NCBI GenBank assembly: GCA_902478995.1
Contig: CABSNF010000021.1
Location: 1-27,544, forward strand
DNA length: 27,544 nucleotides
Source of the DNA: an uncultured Collinsella sp.
GTDB lineage: Bacteria > Actinomycetota > Coriobacteriia > Coriobacteriales > Coriobacteriaceae
Direction: 5' to 3'
Under the pieces are notes generated by a model, which was not told the origin of the DNA, made no database searches, and saw nothing but the letters and a program-made list of their open reading frames with translations. A program made the position numbers and the translations under genes. The number at the start of each line of letters is the position of its first letter. Within the stretch, counting starts at the first letter, position 1. This document shows positions 7,529 to 14,435 of this stretch, one piece after another.

Positions 7529-7582
7529 GCGTTTCCCCAGATAAAACCTGCCAAAATAAACCTATCCCTCTTTGGTAGGTTT
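7529..7582 (-). repeat. GGGAC-loop hairpin element, copy C, with tail
   Basis: On the minus strand the stem (7544-7555 with 7571-7582, one G-T pair on the plus strand) encloses a core AGGGATAGGTTTA. It is followed by TTTTATCTGGGGAAACGC (7529-7546). This 18-nt tail is identical to the one after copy E. The element covers the expected -35 zone of the LacI-type gene. Confidence 0.78.
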
Positions 7583-7586
7583 GGGA

Positions 7587-7595
7587 TGCTACAAT
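7587..7595 (+). promoter_or_regulatory. Extended -10 box of the LacI-type gene
   Basis: TGC followed by TACAAT (7590-7595) gives an extended -10 box 36 nt before the ATG at 7631. The -35 zone falls within the hairpin element C, so no ordinary -35 is visible. Confidence 0.45.
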
Positions 7596-7630
7596 CTGGC
7601 TTGTACTTGAAACGCATCAAAGGGGCCGCT

Positions 7631-8740
7631 ATGGCAAAGGTAAAAATCAGCGACGTCGCGCGCGAGGCCGGGGTTTCGCTGGGCACGGTTTCCAACGCGC
7701 TCAACCATCCCGAAAAGTTGCGCCCCGAGACCCTCAAGCTCATCAACGAGACCATCAGTCGCCTTGGCTACCTGCCCAACCAAAGCGCCCGTCAGCTCGC
7801 GGGCGGCGCCACCAAGTCCTTTGGCCTGGTGCTCCCCCGTCTCGATCACGGCTTTTCGCTCCAAATCGCCAGCGGCGCCCACAACGAGGCCCGCAAGCAC
7901 GGCTACGACTTGCTCATCGCCAACGCCGATAACGACGATATTCTCGAGGACCATTACCTGCGCTACTTTATGGGCACCCAGATGTCCGGCGTCATGGTTC
8001 AGCCCATGGCATCCCCCGACTGGCACCCCGCCATGACCAAGATGCCCGTGCCGATCGTCCATCTGGACATCCATTGCTCCGAGCCCGGCTACTACGTAGC
8101 GGCCGACAATGAGGCCCAGGGTCGCATCATTGCCGAACTTGCCATCGCCCGCGGCGCGCACCATATTGTCGTCGTCGGCCGAGCAGCATTTATGCAACTC
8201 ACCCTGCGCGTCCTTGGCATTCATAAGGCGCTCGCCCTGCACCCCGATATCAAGATCGAAGTCATCGACGCCGGCGAATGGAATACCGCTGCCGACGGCT
8301 ACGGCATCGGTGCCCAAATCGCCGAGCGCCCCGCGGACGAACGTCCCGATTTTGTCGTCGGCCTGACCGATGTGTTGGCCTCGGGTGTCGTTTCGGCACT
8401 GGTCGACAAGGGCATCTCTGTCCCCGGGCAAGTACGCGTGGCCGGATGCGACGGCAACCCGCTCGCTTGGAGCGGATCGGTCCCGCTCACTACGGTAGCG
8501 CCCCCGGGCTACGAGATTGGCCGCAAGGGTGTCCAACTGCTGATGGAGCAAATCGAGAACAAGGCCCCGGCAAAGATCAAGCATATCCGTGTCGGCTCCG
8601 CAGTGCGTACCGTCACCGCAGTCGCCGCCGAGGATATCAACCGCCAAGAACTGGTACGTCCGTTCCTACTGGAACGCGCCAGCACCCAGGCAAGCAGCCA
8701 GACCGACGCCACGGCCATCAACCTCGGTGCGTATCTATAG
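7631..8740 (+). CDS. LacI-family transcriptional regulator
   Basis: This 369-aa regulator has an N-terminal LacI helix-turn-helix at residues 4-25 (KISDVAREAGVSLGTVSNAL) and a hinge region to about residue 58 (GYLPNQSARQLAGG). A periplasmic-binding-protein-like sugar domain covers the rest, including FGLVLPRLDH and VAGCDGNPLAW. Family members bind a carbohydrate effector and repress sugar uptake or catabolism genes as dimers. The ATG at 7631 is chosen because AAAGGGG lies 5 nt upstream; an ATG at 7586 lacks this. No sugar transporter or catabolic gene is adjacent, so the effector and targets cannot be inferred. It is divergent from glmS, which raises a possible link to amino-sugar control; that is a guess. 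About 25 extra residues follow the last core segment. Confidence 0.92.
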   Translation: MAKVKISDVAREAGVSLGTVSNALNHPEKLRPETLKLINETISRLGYLPNQSARQLAGGATKSFGLVLPRLDHGFSLQIASGAHNEARKHGYDLLIANADNDDILEDHYLRYFMGTQMSGVMVQPMASPDWHPAMTKMPVPIVHLDIHCSEPGYYVAADNEAQGRIIAELAIARGAHHIVVVGRAAFMQLTLRVLGIHKALALHPDIKIEVIDAGEWNTAADGYGIGAQIAERPADERPDFVVGLTDVLASGVVSALVDKGISVPGQVRVAGCDGNPLAWSGSVPLTTVAPPGYEIGRKGVQLLMEQIENKAPAKIKHIRVGSAVRTVTAVAAEDINRQELVRPFLLERASTQASSQTDATAINLGAYL

Positions 8741-8765
8741 CACGCCCGCGAGTATGCTAAGTCGT

Positions 8766-8815
8766 CGCTTAAGCAAAAGGGGCCCGACCATTGCCGGACC
8801 CCTTTTGCTTAAGCG
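8766..8815. terminator. Strong bidirectional terminator
   Basis: A long stem (CGCTTAAGCAAAAGGGG arm, 8766-8782, with 8799-8815, plus 3 inner pairs) has an 8-nt loop, and the arms carry A- and T-runs. It lies between the convergent LacI-type and HAD genes and serves both. Confidence 0.85.
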
Positions 8816-8853
8816 CAAACGTGAGCAATCGCTCGTTTCAACGCCGCAATTTT

Positions 8854-9504
8854 CTAGCGCACAGTCTTGATTGCCGCCGCCAGGTCGAACAACGTATCGA
8901 GCACGGCCTCGCAGCCATCCACCACGTCCTGCGGCAGCGGCACAATATCGGGGACGGCAAAGACGTGGCAGCCGGCCGTGATGCCCGAGACGCAACCATT
9001 GCGCGAATCCTCGACCACGGCGCACTCCTCGGGGGCAAAGCCCGCACGCTCGCAGGCGAGCAGATACATCTCGGGGTCGGGCTTGCCGTGCACGACGTCC
9101 TCGCCACACGTTACCGTTTCAAACTTGTCAAAAAGACCGACCATCTTAAGGTTGCGCTCGGCCGTAACGAGGCGCGACGACGTCGCTAGGCCCACGTGAT
9201 AGCCCGCAGCTAGCAGCTCGTCTAGGCACTCGGCGGCGCCGGCCTTAAGTTCCAGTTCGGTCTTGACCATCTCGTCGCGAATCTCCTTGTGGCGACGATA
9301 GATCGCCTCGGTGGTTTCGTGGCTGCCATAATGCTTATCGAGGATGTCCATAACATCGGGCAGCGTGCGGCCGATAAACTGATGGATCAGCGCTTCATCA
9401 ATCGCGAGCCCCAGCTCAGCGGCGCCTGCCTTCCAGGCCTTAATCCCCAAACGCTCGGTATCGACCAGCGTTCCATCCATGTCAAAAATAACAGCCTTGA
9501 TCAT
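8854..9504 (-). CDS. HAD-superfamily phosphatase, beta-phosphoglucomutase-like
   Basis: This 216-aa HAD hydrolase has motif I VIFDMDGTLVDTE (nucleophile and acid-base Asp), motif II in GLATSSRLV, motif III Lys in GKPDPEMYL and motif IV acids in AVVEDSRNG. A helical C1 cap sits between motifs I and II (roughly residues 15-85), as in beta-phosphoglucomutase and small-sugar-phosphate phosphatases. Such enzymes act on phosphorylated sugars or nucleotides in the cytosol; the exact substrate cannot be read from sequence. The ATG at 9504 is chosen because GGGGGA lies just upstream and the protein then begins at the usual MIKAVIFD; an upstream ATG at 9591 would add 29 residues not typical of the family. 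It shares a terminator with the LacI-type gene and is divergent from the larE-type gene. Confidence 0.92.
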   Translation of the reverse strand: MIKAVIFDMDGTLVDTERLGIKAWKAGAAELGLAIDEALIHQFIGRTLPDVMDILDKHYGSHETTEAIYRRHKEIRDEMVKTELELKAGAAECLDELLAAGYHVGLATSSRLVTAERNLKMVGLFDKFETVTCGEDVVHGKPDPEMYLLACERAGFAPEECAVVEDSRNGCVSGITAGCHVFAVPDIVPLPQDVVDGCEAVLDTLFDLAAAIKTVR

Positions 9505-9564
9505 ATCGGTCCCCCATCGACTCTCGCTGTCGCGTTGCTGCAACTCTACCGCATTTGGCAACTT

Positions 9565-9581
9565 GTATATAACGTATATAC
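9565..9581. promoter_or_regulatory. Palindrome in the divergent HAD/larE region
   Basis: GTATATA-ACG-TATATAC, with 7-bp arms, lies between the two divergent genes. It could be an operator or an AT-rich promoter element for the HAD gene. Confidence 0.35.
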
Positions 9582-9637
9582 CATATTGCACTTTCGTTAC
9601 ACAGATAGAAGTCTTATGGCAAGTAACGCATTAGGAT

Positions 9638-9643
9638 TATAGT
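9638..9643 (+). promoter_or_regulatory. Possible -10 box of the larE-type gene
   Basis: TATAGT lies 35 nt before the ATG at 9678. The -35 candidate TTATGG at 9614-9619 is weak. Confidence 0.35.
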
Positions 9644-9677
9644 TTTCGATCGAGTACTCAACGATAAGGAACGTTTC

Positions 9678-10556
9678 ATGATTTTAGACACCACGGCACC
9701 CGCAGAGGAGCTTCAAGACAAGCTATCGGCGCTCGAGCAGCTGCTTTTGGCATACGGGCGCGTGGCTATCGGGTTTTCCGGCGGCGTTGACAGCAGCTTT
9801 TTGGCCGCCGTATGCGCCCGCGTCATGCCTACCAATACTCTTCTCGTCCATCTCACCACGCCGCTCATCGGCACGCCCGAGCAGGCTTCGTTTGAGCAGT
9901 CCGTTGATGGGCAGGCCAATGAGGGGCCGCATTTTAAGCTCCCCGTGCTCAATCTTTCGGTGGATCAGCTGCAGCTCCCCCAAGTAGCCTGCAACGATGC
10001 TAATCGCTGCTACCACTGCAAGCACGCCGGCTTTACCGCCATCGTCAACCACGCCAAGTCGCTCGGCTTTCCCACCGTCATCGATGGCAGCAATGCAAGC
10101 GATCGCGGTGACTACCGCCCCGGCATGCGCGCGGCAGAAGAGCTCGGCGTACGCTCACCCCTTATGGAGGTCGGCTTTACCAAGGACGAAGAGCGCGAGC
10201 TGCTGCGCGCATGGGGCTATCCCGTTTGGAACCTACCGGCGGGAGCATGTCTTGCCACCCGCGTCCCCACGGGCGAGGAGCTTACGCGCGAGAAAGTCGA
10301 TTTAATCCGCGCCTGCGAGGATTACCTGCACGATCTTGATCTGGCACAGGTACGCGCGCGCTTGGTCGGCGGCTGCATGCATATCGAGGCCGCACCCGCA
10401 GATGTCGCCAAGATTGCCACCCTCGGCGGTGCCGCCGTCGACGACAAGGGCAAGACCCTGCTGCCCGCCGCCATCGAGTCCGCGCTGCGCGAGCTGGGCT
10501 GCGACCATATCTCCCCCGAGGTCACCCCCTACATTCACGGCAACATGAACCTTTAG
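9678..10556 (+). CDS. larE: LarE-type ATP-dependent sacrificial sulfur transferase
   Basis: This 292-aa PP-loop enzyme has the ATP-pyrophosphatase motif SGGVDSS at residues 34-40. It also has the LarE features RCYHCK (110-115), GSNASDRGDYRPGM, and PAGACLATR with Cys191 at the position of the sulfur-donating cysteine. In the known pathway LarE adenylates the carboxylates of a pyridinium precursor and gives up the sulfur of its own cysteine, helping LarB and LarC build the nickel-pincer cofactor of lactate racemase and relatives. The start at 9678 follows AAGGAAC. No larA, larB or larC is in this window, so the partner enzyme must be encoded elsewhere, or this member serves another sulfur-transfer role. 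Its length matches the family. Confidence 0.88.
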   Translation: MILDTTAPAEELQDKLSALEQLLLAYGRVAIGFSGGVDSSFLAAVCARVMPTNTLLVHLTTPLIGTPEQASFEQSVDGQANEGPHFKLPVLNLSVDQLQLPQVACNDANRCYHCKHAGFTAIVNHAKSLGFPTVIDGSNASDRGDYRPGMRAAEELGVRSPLMEVGFTKDEERELLRAWGYPVWNLPAGACLATRVPTGEELTREKVDLIRACEDYLHDLDLAQVRARLVGGCMHIEAAPADVAKIATLGGAAVDDKGKTLLPAAIESALRELGCDHISPEVTPYIHGNMNL

Positions 10557-10583
10557 GTTACGCCGTTTTACAAACGGCGTAAC
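10557..10583 (+). terminator. Hairpin just after the larE-type stop
   Basis: A perfect 12-bp stem (GTTACGCCGTTT arm) has a 3-nt loop and starts immediately after the TAG. It has no T-run after it, so it may be a processing or stability hairpin rather than the main terminator. Confidence 0.55.
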
Positions 10584-10633
10584 TGCTCGGCGCTGCGCGG
10601 GCTCCGGACACGGCAATCTGACGTTCAACTTCA

Positions 10634-10667
10634 CGGGCGCGACCAAAAGGTCAGCGCCCGCTTGTTT
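10634..10667 (+). terminator. Second terminator-like hairpin after the larE-type gene
   Basis: An 11-bp stem with a one-base bulge (10634-10644 with 10649-10660) and an AAAA loop is followed by CTTGTTT. It probably ends the larE-type transcript. Confidence 0.6.
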
Positions 10668-10732
10668 CACGTCACCTTACCGCACCCGGAGACCGCTCGC
10701 TCGCATATGCTCAACCTGCACTGCGTTAACTG

Positions 10733-10784
10733 ACCCGCCAATAAGGGACAGGTTTATTTTGGCGGGTTTTATCTGGGGAAACGC
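10733..10784 (+). repeat. GGGAC-loop hairpin element, copy E, with tail
   Basis: The stem (10733-10741 with 10759-10767, plus a mismatch and one more pair) encloses a loop AGGGACAGGTTTA identical to copy B. The T-A pair of copy B is C-G here, a compensatory change. The tail TTTTATCTGGGGAAACGC (10767-10784) is identical to that of copy C. The rest of this 380-nt gap (10785-10890) shows no gene. Confidence 0.8.
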
Positions 10785-10894
10785 CGAATGGCCCCACATT
10801 CACAACCGCCGCAGCTCCATATGAGGCAAATGAATCCGTAGCGTTTGTCCCAAATCTTGAGTATTTGTTCGGTGGAGCGGCCCCTGTCGGCTCC

Positions 10895-10903
10895 TGCTAG
10901 ACT
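10895..10903 (+). promoter_or_regulatory. Possible extended -10 box of the nuclease gene
   Basis: TGC followed by TAGACT lies 34 nt before the ATG at 10937. No clear -35 is seen, as is common for extended -10 promoters. Confidence 0.4.
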
Positions 10904-10936
10904 GGTAGATTCCCAACCGTCCATCCAGGAGCCGCA

Positions 10937-11920
10937 ATGTCGCGCAAGTCCGCCTACAAGCAAGTACTTTCCATCGGCGCCGCCGTGGTGCTGGGGTTTG
11001 CGCTGTTCACAGGGTCGCTCGACGGAGCGCCCAAGTTGTTGTCGCCGCAAAGTGATGAACAGGCGGCAGCTCTGGCCGAAAAACAAAACGAAAGTCCCAG
11101 CCGCACCGACGACGAGGCGGACCTGGTCGATCGGCTCGAATCAGGAACGGCGAGCTCCCCGGACCCTCAAAACAGCCAGGACTCTGGCGATGGCTCCGAT
11201 TCCGCCGCAACCGACACCGGCGACGGCGCTTCCGCGGACAGCGCCGCCACCCCCATCGACGAGGTCGAAAACCCCGACCTCAACCGCGCCCGCGGTGTTT
11301 ATCTCAGCAGCATTCCCGACTACGCCGGCAACCCCTACGTTGCCCTGCGCGCCGACAGCACGCACCCGCTCGGCACACCATCATTCACGCTCGATGAATA
11401 CGAGCGCGCTACAGAAGAGGGTTGCTTTAAGAAGTTCTCCAAGCTTGACAGCCTGGGCCGCACCCGCAAAGCGCTCGCCTGCGTGGGCCCCGAATCACTC
11501 GGTCAAGGCGAGCGCGGCGATATCTCGCGTATCCATCCCGCTGGATGGCGCCAGCAGCGCTACGACTTTATTCCGGGCCAGAGCCTCTACAACCGCTGCC
11601 ATCTCATCGCCTGGTCGCTCTGCGGCGAAAACGCCAACCGCAAGAATCTCCTCACCGGCACGCGTTATCTCAACGAGACAGGCATGCTGCCGTTTGAGGA
11701 GCAGATTCTCGGCTACATCCGCGAGACGGGCAACCACGTGCTCTATCGCGTCACACCCATGTATAACGAAGAGGAACTTGTCTGCCGCGGCGTGCGCCTT
11801 GAGGCGCAATCGGTCGAGGACCACGGCAAGACCCTCTGCTTCCACGTGTACTGCTACAACCTGCAGCCGCACGTGCAGATCGACTACGCCACCGGCCGCA
11901 ACCAGGCATCCGGAGACTAG
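10937..11920 (+). CDS. Secreted or membrane-anchored DNA/RNA non-specific endonuclease
   Basis: This 327-aa protein has an N-terminal hydrophobic segment at residues 8-27 (KQVLSIGAAVVLGFALFTGS), acting as a signal peptide or anchor with no lipobox. A long Ser-, Asp- and Ala-rich linker follows (about 35-115), then the nuclease domain (about 117-320). That domain resembles streptococcal extracellular DNases: YNRCHLIAW with candidate catalytic His222, and the metal-binding Asn-rich stretch CGENANRKNLLTGTRYLN. Members cut DNA and RNA with a bound metal ion, outside the cell or at its surface, for nutrient scavenging or matrix breakdown. The ATG at 10937 follows AGGAG at 5 nt. No immunity gene is adjacent, consistent with an exported enzyme. 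Whether it stays anchored is uncertain. Confidence 0.88.
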   Translation: MSRKSAYKQVLSIGAAVVLGFALFTGSLDGAPKLLSPQSDEQAAALAEKQNESPSRTDDEADLVDRLESGTASSPDPQNSQDSGDGSDSAATDTGDGASADSAATPIDEVENPDLNRARGVYLSSIPDYAGNPYVALRADSTHPLGTPSFTLDEYERATEEGCFKKFSKLDSLGRTRKALACVGPESLGQGERGDISRIHPAGWRQQRYDFIPGQSLYNRCHLIAWSLCGENANRKNLLTGTRYLNETGMLPFEEQILGYIRETGNHVLYRVTPMYNEEELVCRGVRLEAQSVEDHGKTLCFHVYCYNLQPHVQIDYATGRNQASGD

Positions 11921-11981
11921 TGCCGACCGCACCGCCCGTAACCCAAAAATGATTCGTTTTCCTCCGTCCCCATGGGATCAA

Positions 11982-12016
11982 AAAAGGCCGCCCTGGATTA
12001 CCCAGGGCGGCCTTTT
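11982..12016. terminator. Bidirectional rho-independent terminator
   Basis: An 11-bp GC-rich stem (GGCCGCCCTGG arm) is flanked by A4 on the left and T4 on the right. It lies between the convergent nuclease and EF-G-like genes. Confidence 0.88.
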
Positions 12017-12049
12017 CGTCAGCGTCCACATTGCAGGCAAAACCACACG

Positions 12050-14125
12050 CTACTTGGCGCGGCCCTCCTCATAGCGCTCGACCAGCTTGGCCTGAACATC
12101 GTAGGGAACCTGCTCGTAGCCAGCGGGCTTCATGGTAAAGTCACCCGTGCCGCGCGTGATAGAGCGCAGGCGCGTCGAGTAATCCGTCAGCTCGGCGAGA
12201 GGTGCCTGGGCGATGACCACGGTGTCGCCGCGCTCATCGGTCTCCATGCCCGTCACGCGACCGCGCGATGCCGAGATGTCGCCCATCACGGCGCCGGCGT
12301 AGCTCTCGGGGATAGTCACCGTGATTTCCTCGATGGGCTCCAGCACCACCGGATCGGCATCGGCGCATGCCTTGCGCAGGCCGATGCGAGCCGCCGCGCG
12401 AAACGCCATCTCGTTGGAGTCGACGCTGTGATACGAACCGTCGTACACAGCCACGCGAATGCCCGTAAGCGGGTAGCCGGCAATAATACCGTCCTTCATG
12501 GTCTCCTGGACGCCCTTGTCCACGGCGGGAATCAGCGAGCGCGGAATGCGGCCGCCCACGACCTCGTCCACAAACTCATAGCCGTCGCTCGTGCCGTCAG
12601 GCCCAATGAGCGGCTCCACGCGCAGCCAGCAGTCGCCGTACTGACCGGCGCCGCCGGTCTGCTTCTTATGGCGGCCCTGGGCACTTGCCGTACGGCGAAT
12701 GGTCTCGCGATACGGAATGCGGATCGGCACGCTCTTGGCCACGACTTTGGTGCGATCCTCCAAACGGTTGAGCAGCACCGAAACCTGCGCCTCACCCACC
12801 GCCGAAATGATGGTCTGGCCGGTCTCCTCGTCACGATCGATGCTCATGGTCGGATCAGCCTTGCACGCCTTCTCGATAAACGTATAGAGCTTCTCTTCGT
12901 CGCCACGGTTCTCGGCCTCGATGGCAATGCGGTACTGCGAGTTGGGGAACTTAAACGCCGCCGCCTCGACCTTACCGGTAATGGAGAGTGTGTCACCCGT
13001 CTCGGCAGCCAGCTTGGGCGCCACGATGATGTCACCGGCATAGGCGTGACCGACCTCGGTCATGTCACGGCCGCACATCACATACAGGTGGGCCAGACGA
13101 TCGCTCTTGCGGGTACGCGCGTTGATCAGCTCAAGACCCGGCTCAAGCGTACCCGTCAGCACCTTGATAAAGCTGATGCGGCCCTGCTGCGGATCGGCCA
13201 GGGTCTTAAACACAAAGGCCACCGGACGGTCATCGTCACTCGAGATCTTAAGCGAATCGCCGTCGATGAGCGGCATCTCGCCGTAGTCCGTCGGCGCCGG
13301 GAAGTATGTGGCGATGTCGTCCATCAGCGAGTTGACGCCCTGCTCCTTGATGCAATCGCCCGCAAAGACCGGCACAAAGATGCGCTCGGCGATCGCCTTC
13401 GACAGCAGGCCTTCAAGCTCCTCCTGCGTCAGCGTCTCCTCGCCTTCCAAATACTTCATCATCAGCTCATCGTCGGCCTCGGCCACCAACTCGCACAGAT
13501 GGTCGTGGGCCTCCTCAGCCTGGGCACGATACTCCTCGGGGATCTCCGACTCAACGGCCTCGGTGCCGTTGCAATGGCGCGCCTTCATGCGCACCAGGTC
13601 GATGATGCCGTCAAAGTCCTCGCCCTCGCCCCAGGGGAGGGTCACGGCGCCTAGGCGCGTGCCAAAGCGCTCCTGCAGCAGGTCCATCGTGGTCGCAAAG
13701 CTGGCCTCGGAGCGCGACAGGCGGTTCACGAACACCGCACGCGCCAGGCGCAGGTCCTCGGCGGCATACCAGAGCTTAACCGTCGTCGGCTGCGGGCCGG
13801 CCTCGGCGTCGACCACAAACAGCGCCGTCTCGCAGACGCTCATCGCGGCAAAGGCGTCGCCGATAAAATCGGGGTAGCACGGGGCATCGAGCACGTTGAT
13901 GCGGGCGCCCTTCCAATCGATCGGCGCGATGGTCGTCGAGATGGAGAATGAACGCTTGACCTCTTCGGGGTCATAGTCGAGCGTGGGCTTGGTGCCGTCG
14001 TGGCCGCCCAGGCGGGCGGTCTTACCAGAAAGGTGGAGCATGGCCTCGGCGAGTGAAGTCTTGCCCACCCCGCCTTGGCCTACGAGCACCACGTTCCTTA
14101 CGTTGCCGGTCTTGGGAGCACCCAT
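12050..14125 (-). CDS. Elongation factor G-like GTPase with altered G motifs
   Basis: This 691-aa protein has all EF-G domains: G domain (1-270), domain II, domain III, domain IV (QGRHKKQTGGAGQYGDCWLRVEP segment) and domain V (PIEEITVTIPESYAGAVMGDIS). It matches the EF-G2 or 'EF-G-like' paralogue group of Actinobacteria rather than the main FusA. The P-loop GQGGVGKTS (16-24) is intact, but G3 reads DAPCYPDF (80-87), with Cys where EF-G has Gly, and G4 reads NRLS (134-137) instead of NKxD. GTP binding or hydrolysis may therefore be changed. The ATG at 14125 follows AAGGAGG at 6 nt; the in-frame ATG at 14236 lacks such support. It stands alone, away from ribosomal protein genes, as expected for the paralogue. 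The role is uncertain. Confidence 0.9.
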   Translation of the reverse strand: MGAPKTGNVRNVVLVGQGGVGKTSLAEAMLHLSGKTARLGGHDGTKPTLDYDPEEVKRSFSISTTIAPIDWKGARINVLDAPCYPDFIGDAFAAMSVCETALFVVDAEAGPQPTTVKLWYAAEDLRLARAVFVNRLSRSEASFATTMDLLQERFGTRLGAVTLPWGEGEDFDGIIDLVRMKARHCNGTEAVESEIPEEYRAQAEEAHDHLCELVAEADDELMMKYLEGEETLTQEELEGLLSKAIAERIFVPVFAGDCIKEQGVNSLMDDIATYFPAPTDYGEMPLIDGDSLKISSDDDRPVAFVFKTLADPQQGRISFIKVLTGTLEPGLELINARTRKSDRLAHLYVMCGRDMTEVGHAYAGDIIVAPKLAAETGDTLSITGKVEAAAFKFPNSQYRIAIEAENRGDEEKLYTFIEKACKADPTMSIDRDEETGQTIISAVGEAQVSVLLNRLEDRTKVVAKSVPIRIPYRETIRRTASAQGRHKKQTGGAGQYGDCWLRVEPLIGPDGTSDGYEFVDEVVGGRIPRSLIPAVDKGVQETMKDGIIAGYPLTGIRVAVYDGSYHSVDSNEMAFRAAARIGLRKACADADPVVLEPIEEITVTIPESYAGAVMGDISASRGRVTGMETDERGDTVVIAQAPLAELTDYSTRLRSITRGTGDFTMKPAGYEQVPYDVQAKLVERYEEGRAK

Positions 14126-14360
14126 GATGACCTCCTTGCAGGGTCGCGCGCGATGCGCGACGCCAACGGGGAGAGTTCGCGGTCGATGCCGTCCCGGGAG
14201 CAGCATGGTCGGCAGCCGAGCCGACTCACCCTCCAAATGTCCTATGCCACCACACTACCCTCACGGGCGGCCGTCCATGCATACCTTTCGGCGCACGTAT
14301 GAATACAGGCGGCGAGAGGAAGAGACAAGCTTGTGAGGCGATTATTGAACCCCGTCGATG
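14126..14360. other. Leader region of the EF-G-like gene
   Basis: This region lies between the EF-G-like gene and the terminator of the ABC operon, both on the minus strand. A minus-strand TTGTCT (14328-14323) and TATTCA (14305-14300) at 17-nt spacing is a plausible weak promoter, which would give a leader of about 170 nt. A small inverted repeat GTCGGC / GCCGAC occurs near 14210-14225. No gene is seen. Confidence 0.35.
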
Positions 14361-14402
14361 CAAACAAAAAGCCGCCACAGACCGTAAGACCTGCGACGGC
14401 TT
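14361..14402 (-). terminator. Terminator of the amino-acid ABC operon
   Basis: An imperfect 12-position stem (14369-14380 with 14391-14402, two mismatches) is followed on the minus strand by TTTTTGTTTG. It lies 33 bp past the stop of the ATPase gene. Confidence 0.72.
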
Positions 14403-14435
14403 CGCCTCAATTAATAGTTGAGTAAATACCTGAGC

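Noticed and set aside
10848..10857. TTTGTCCC upstream of the nuclease gene as a sixth hairpin copy
   Set aside because: No inverted repeat flanks it.
11972..13654. 560-codon open frame opposite the EF-G-like gene
   Set aside because: Antisense shadow that begins in the terminator at 11982-12016.
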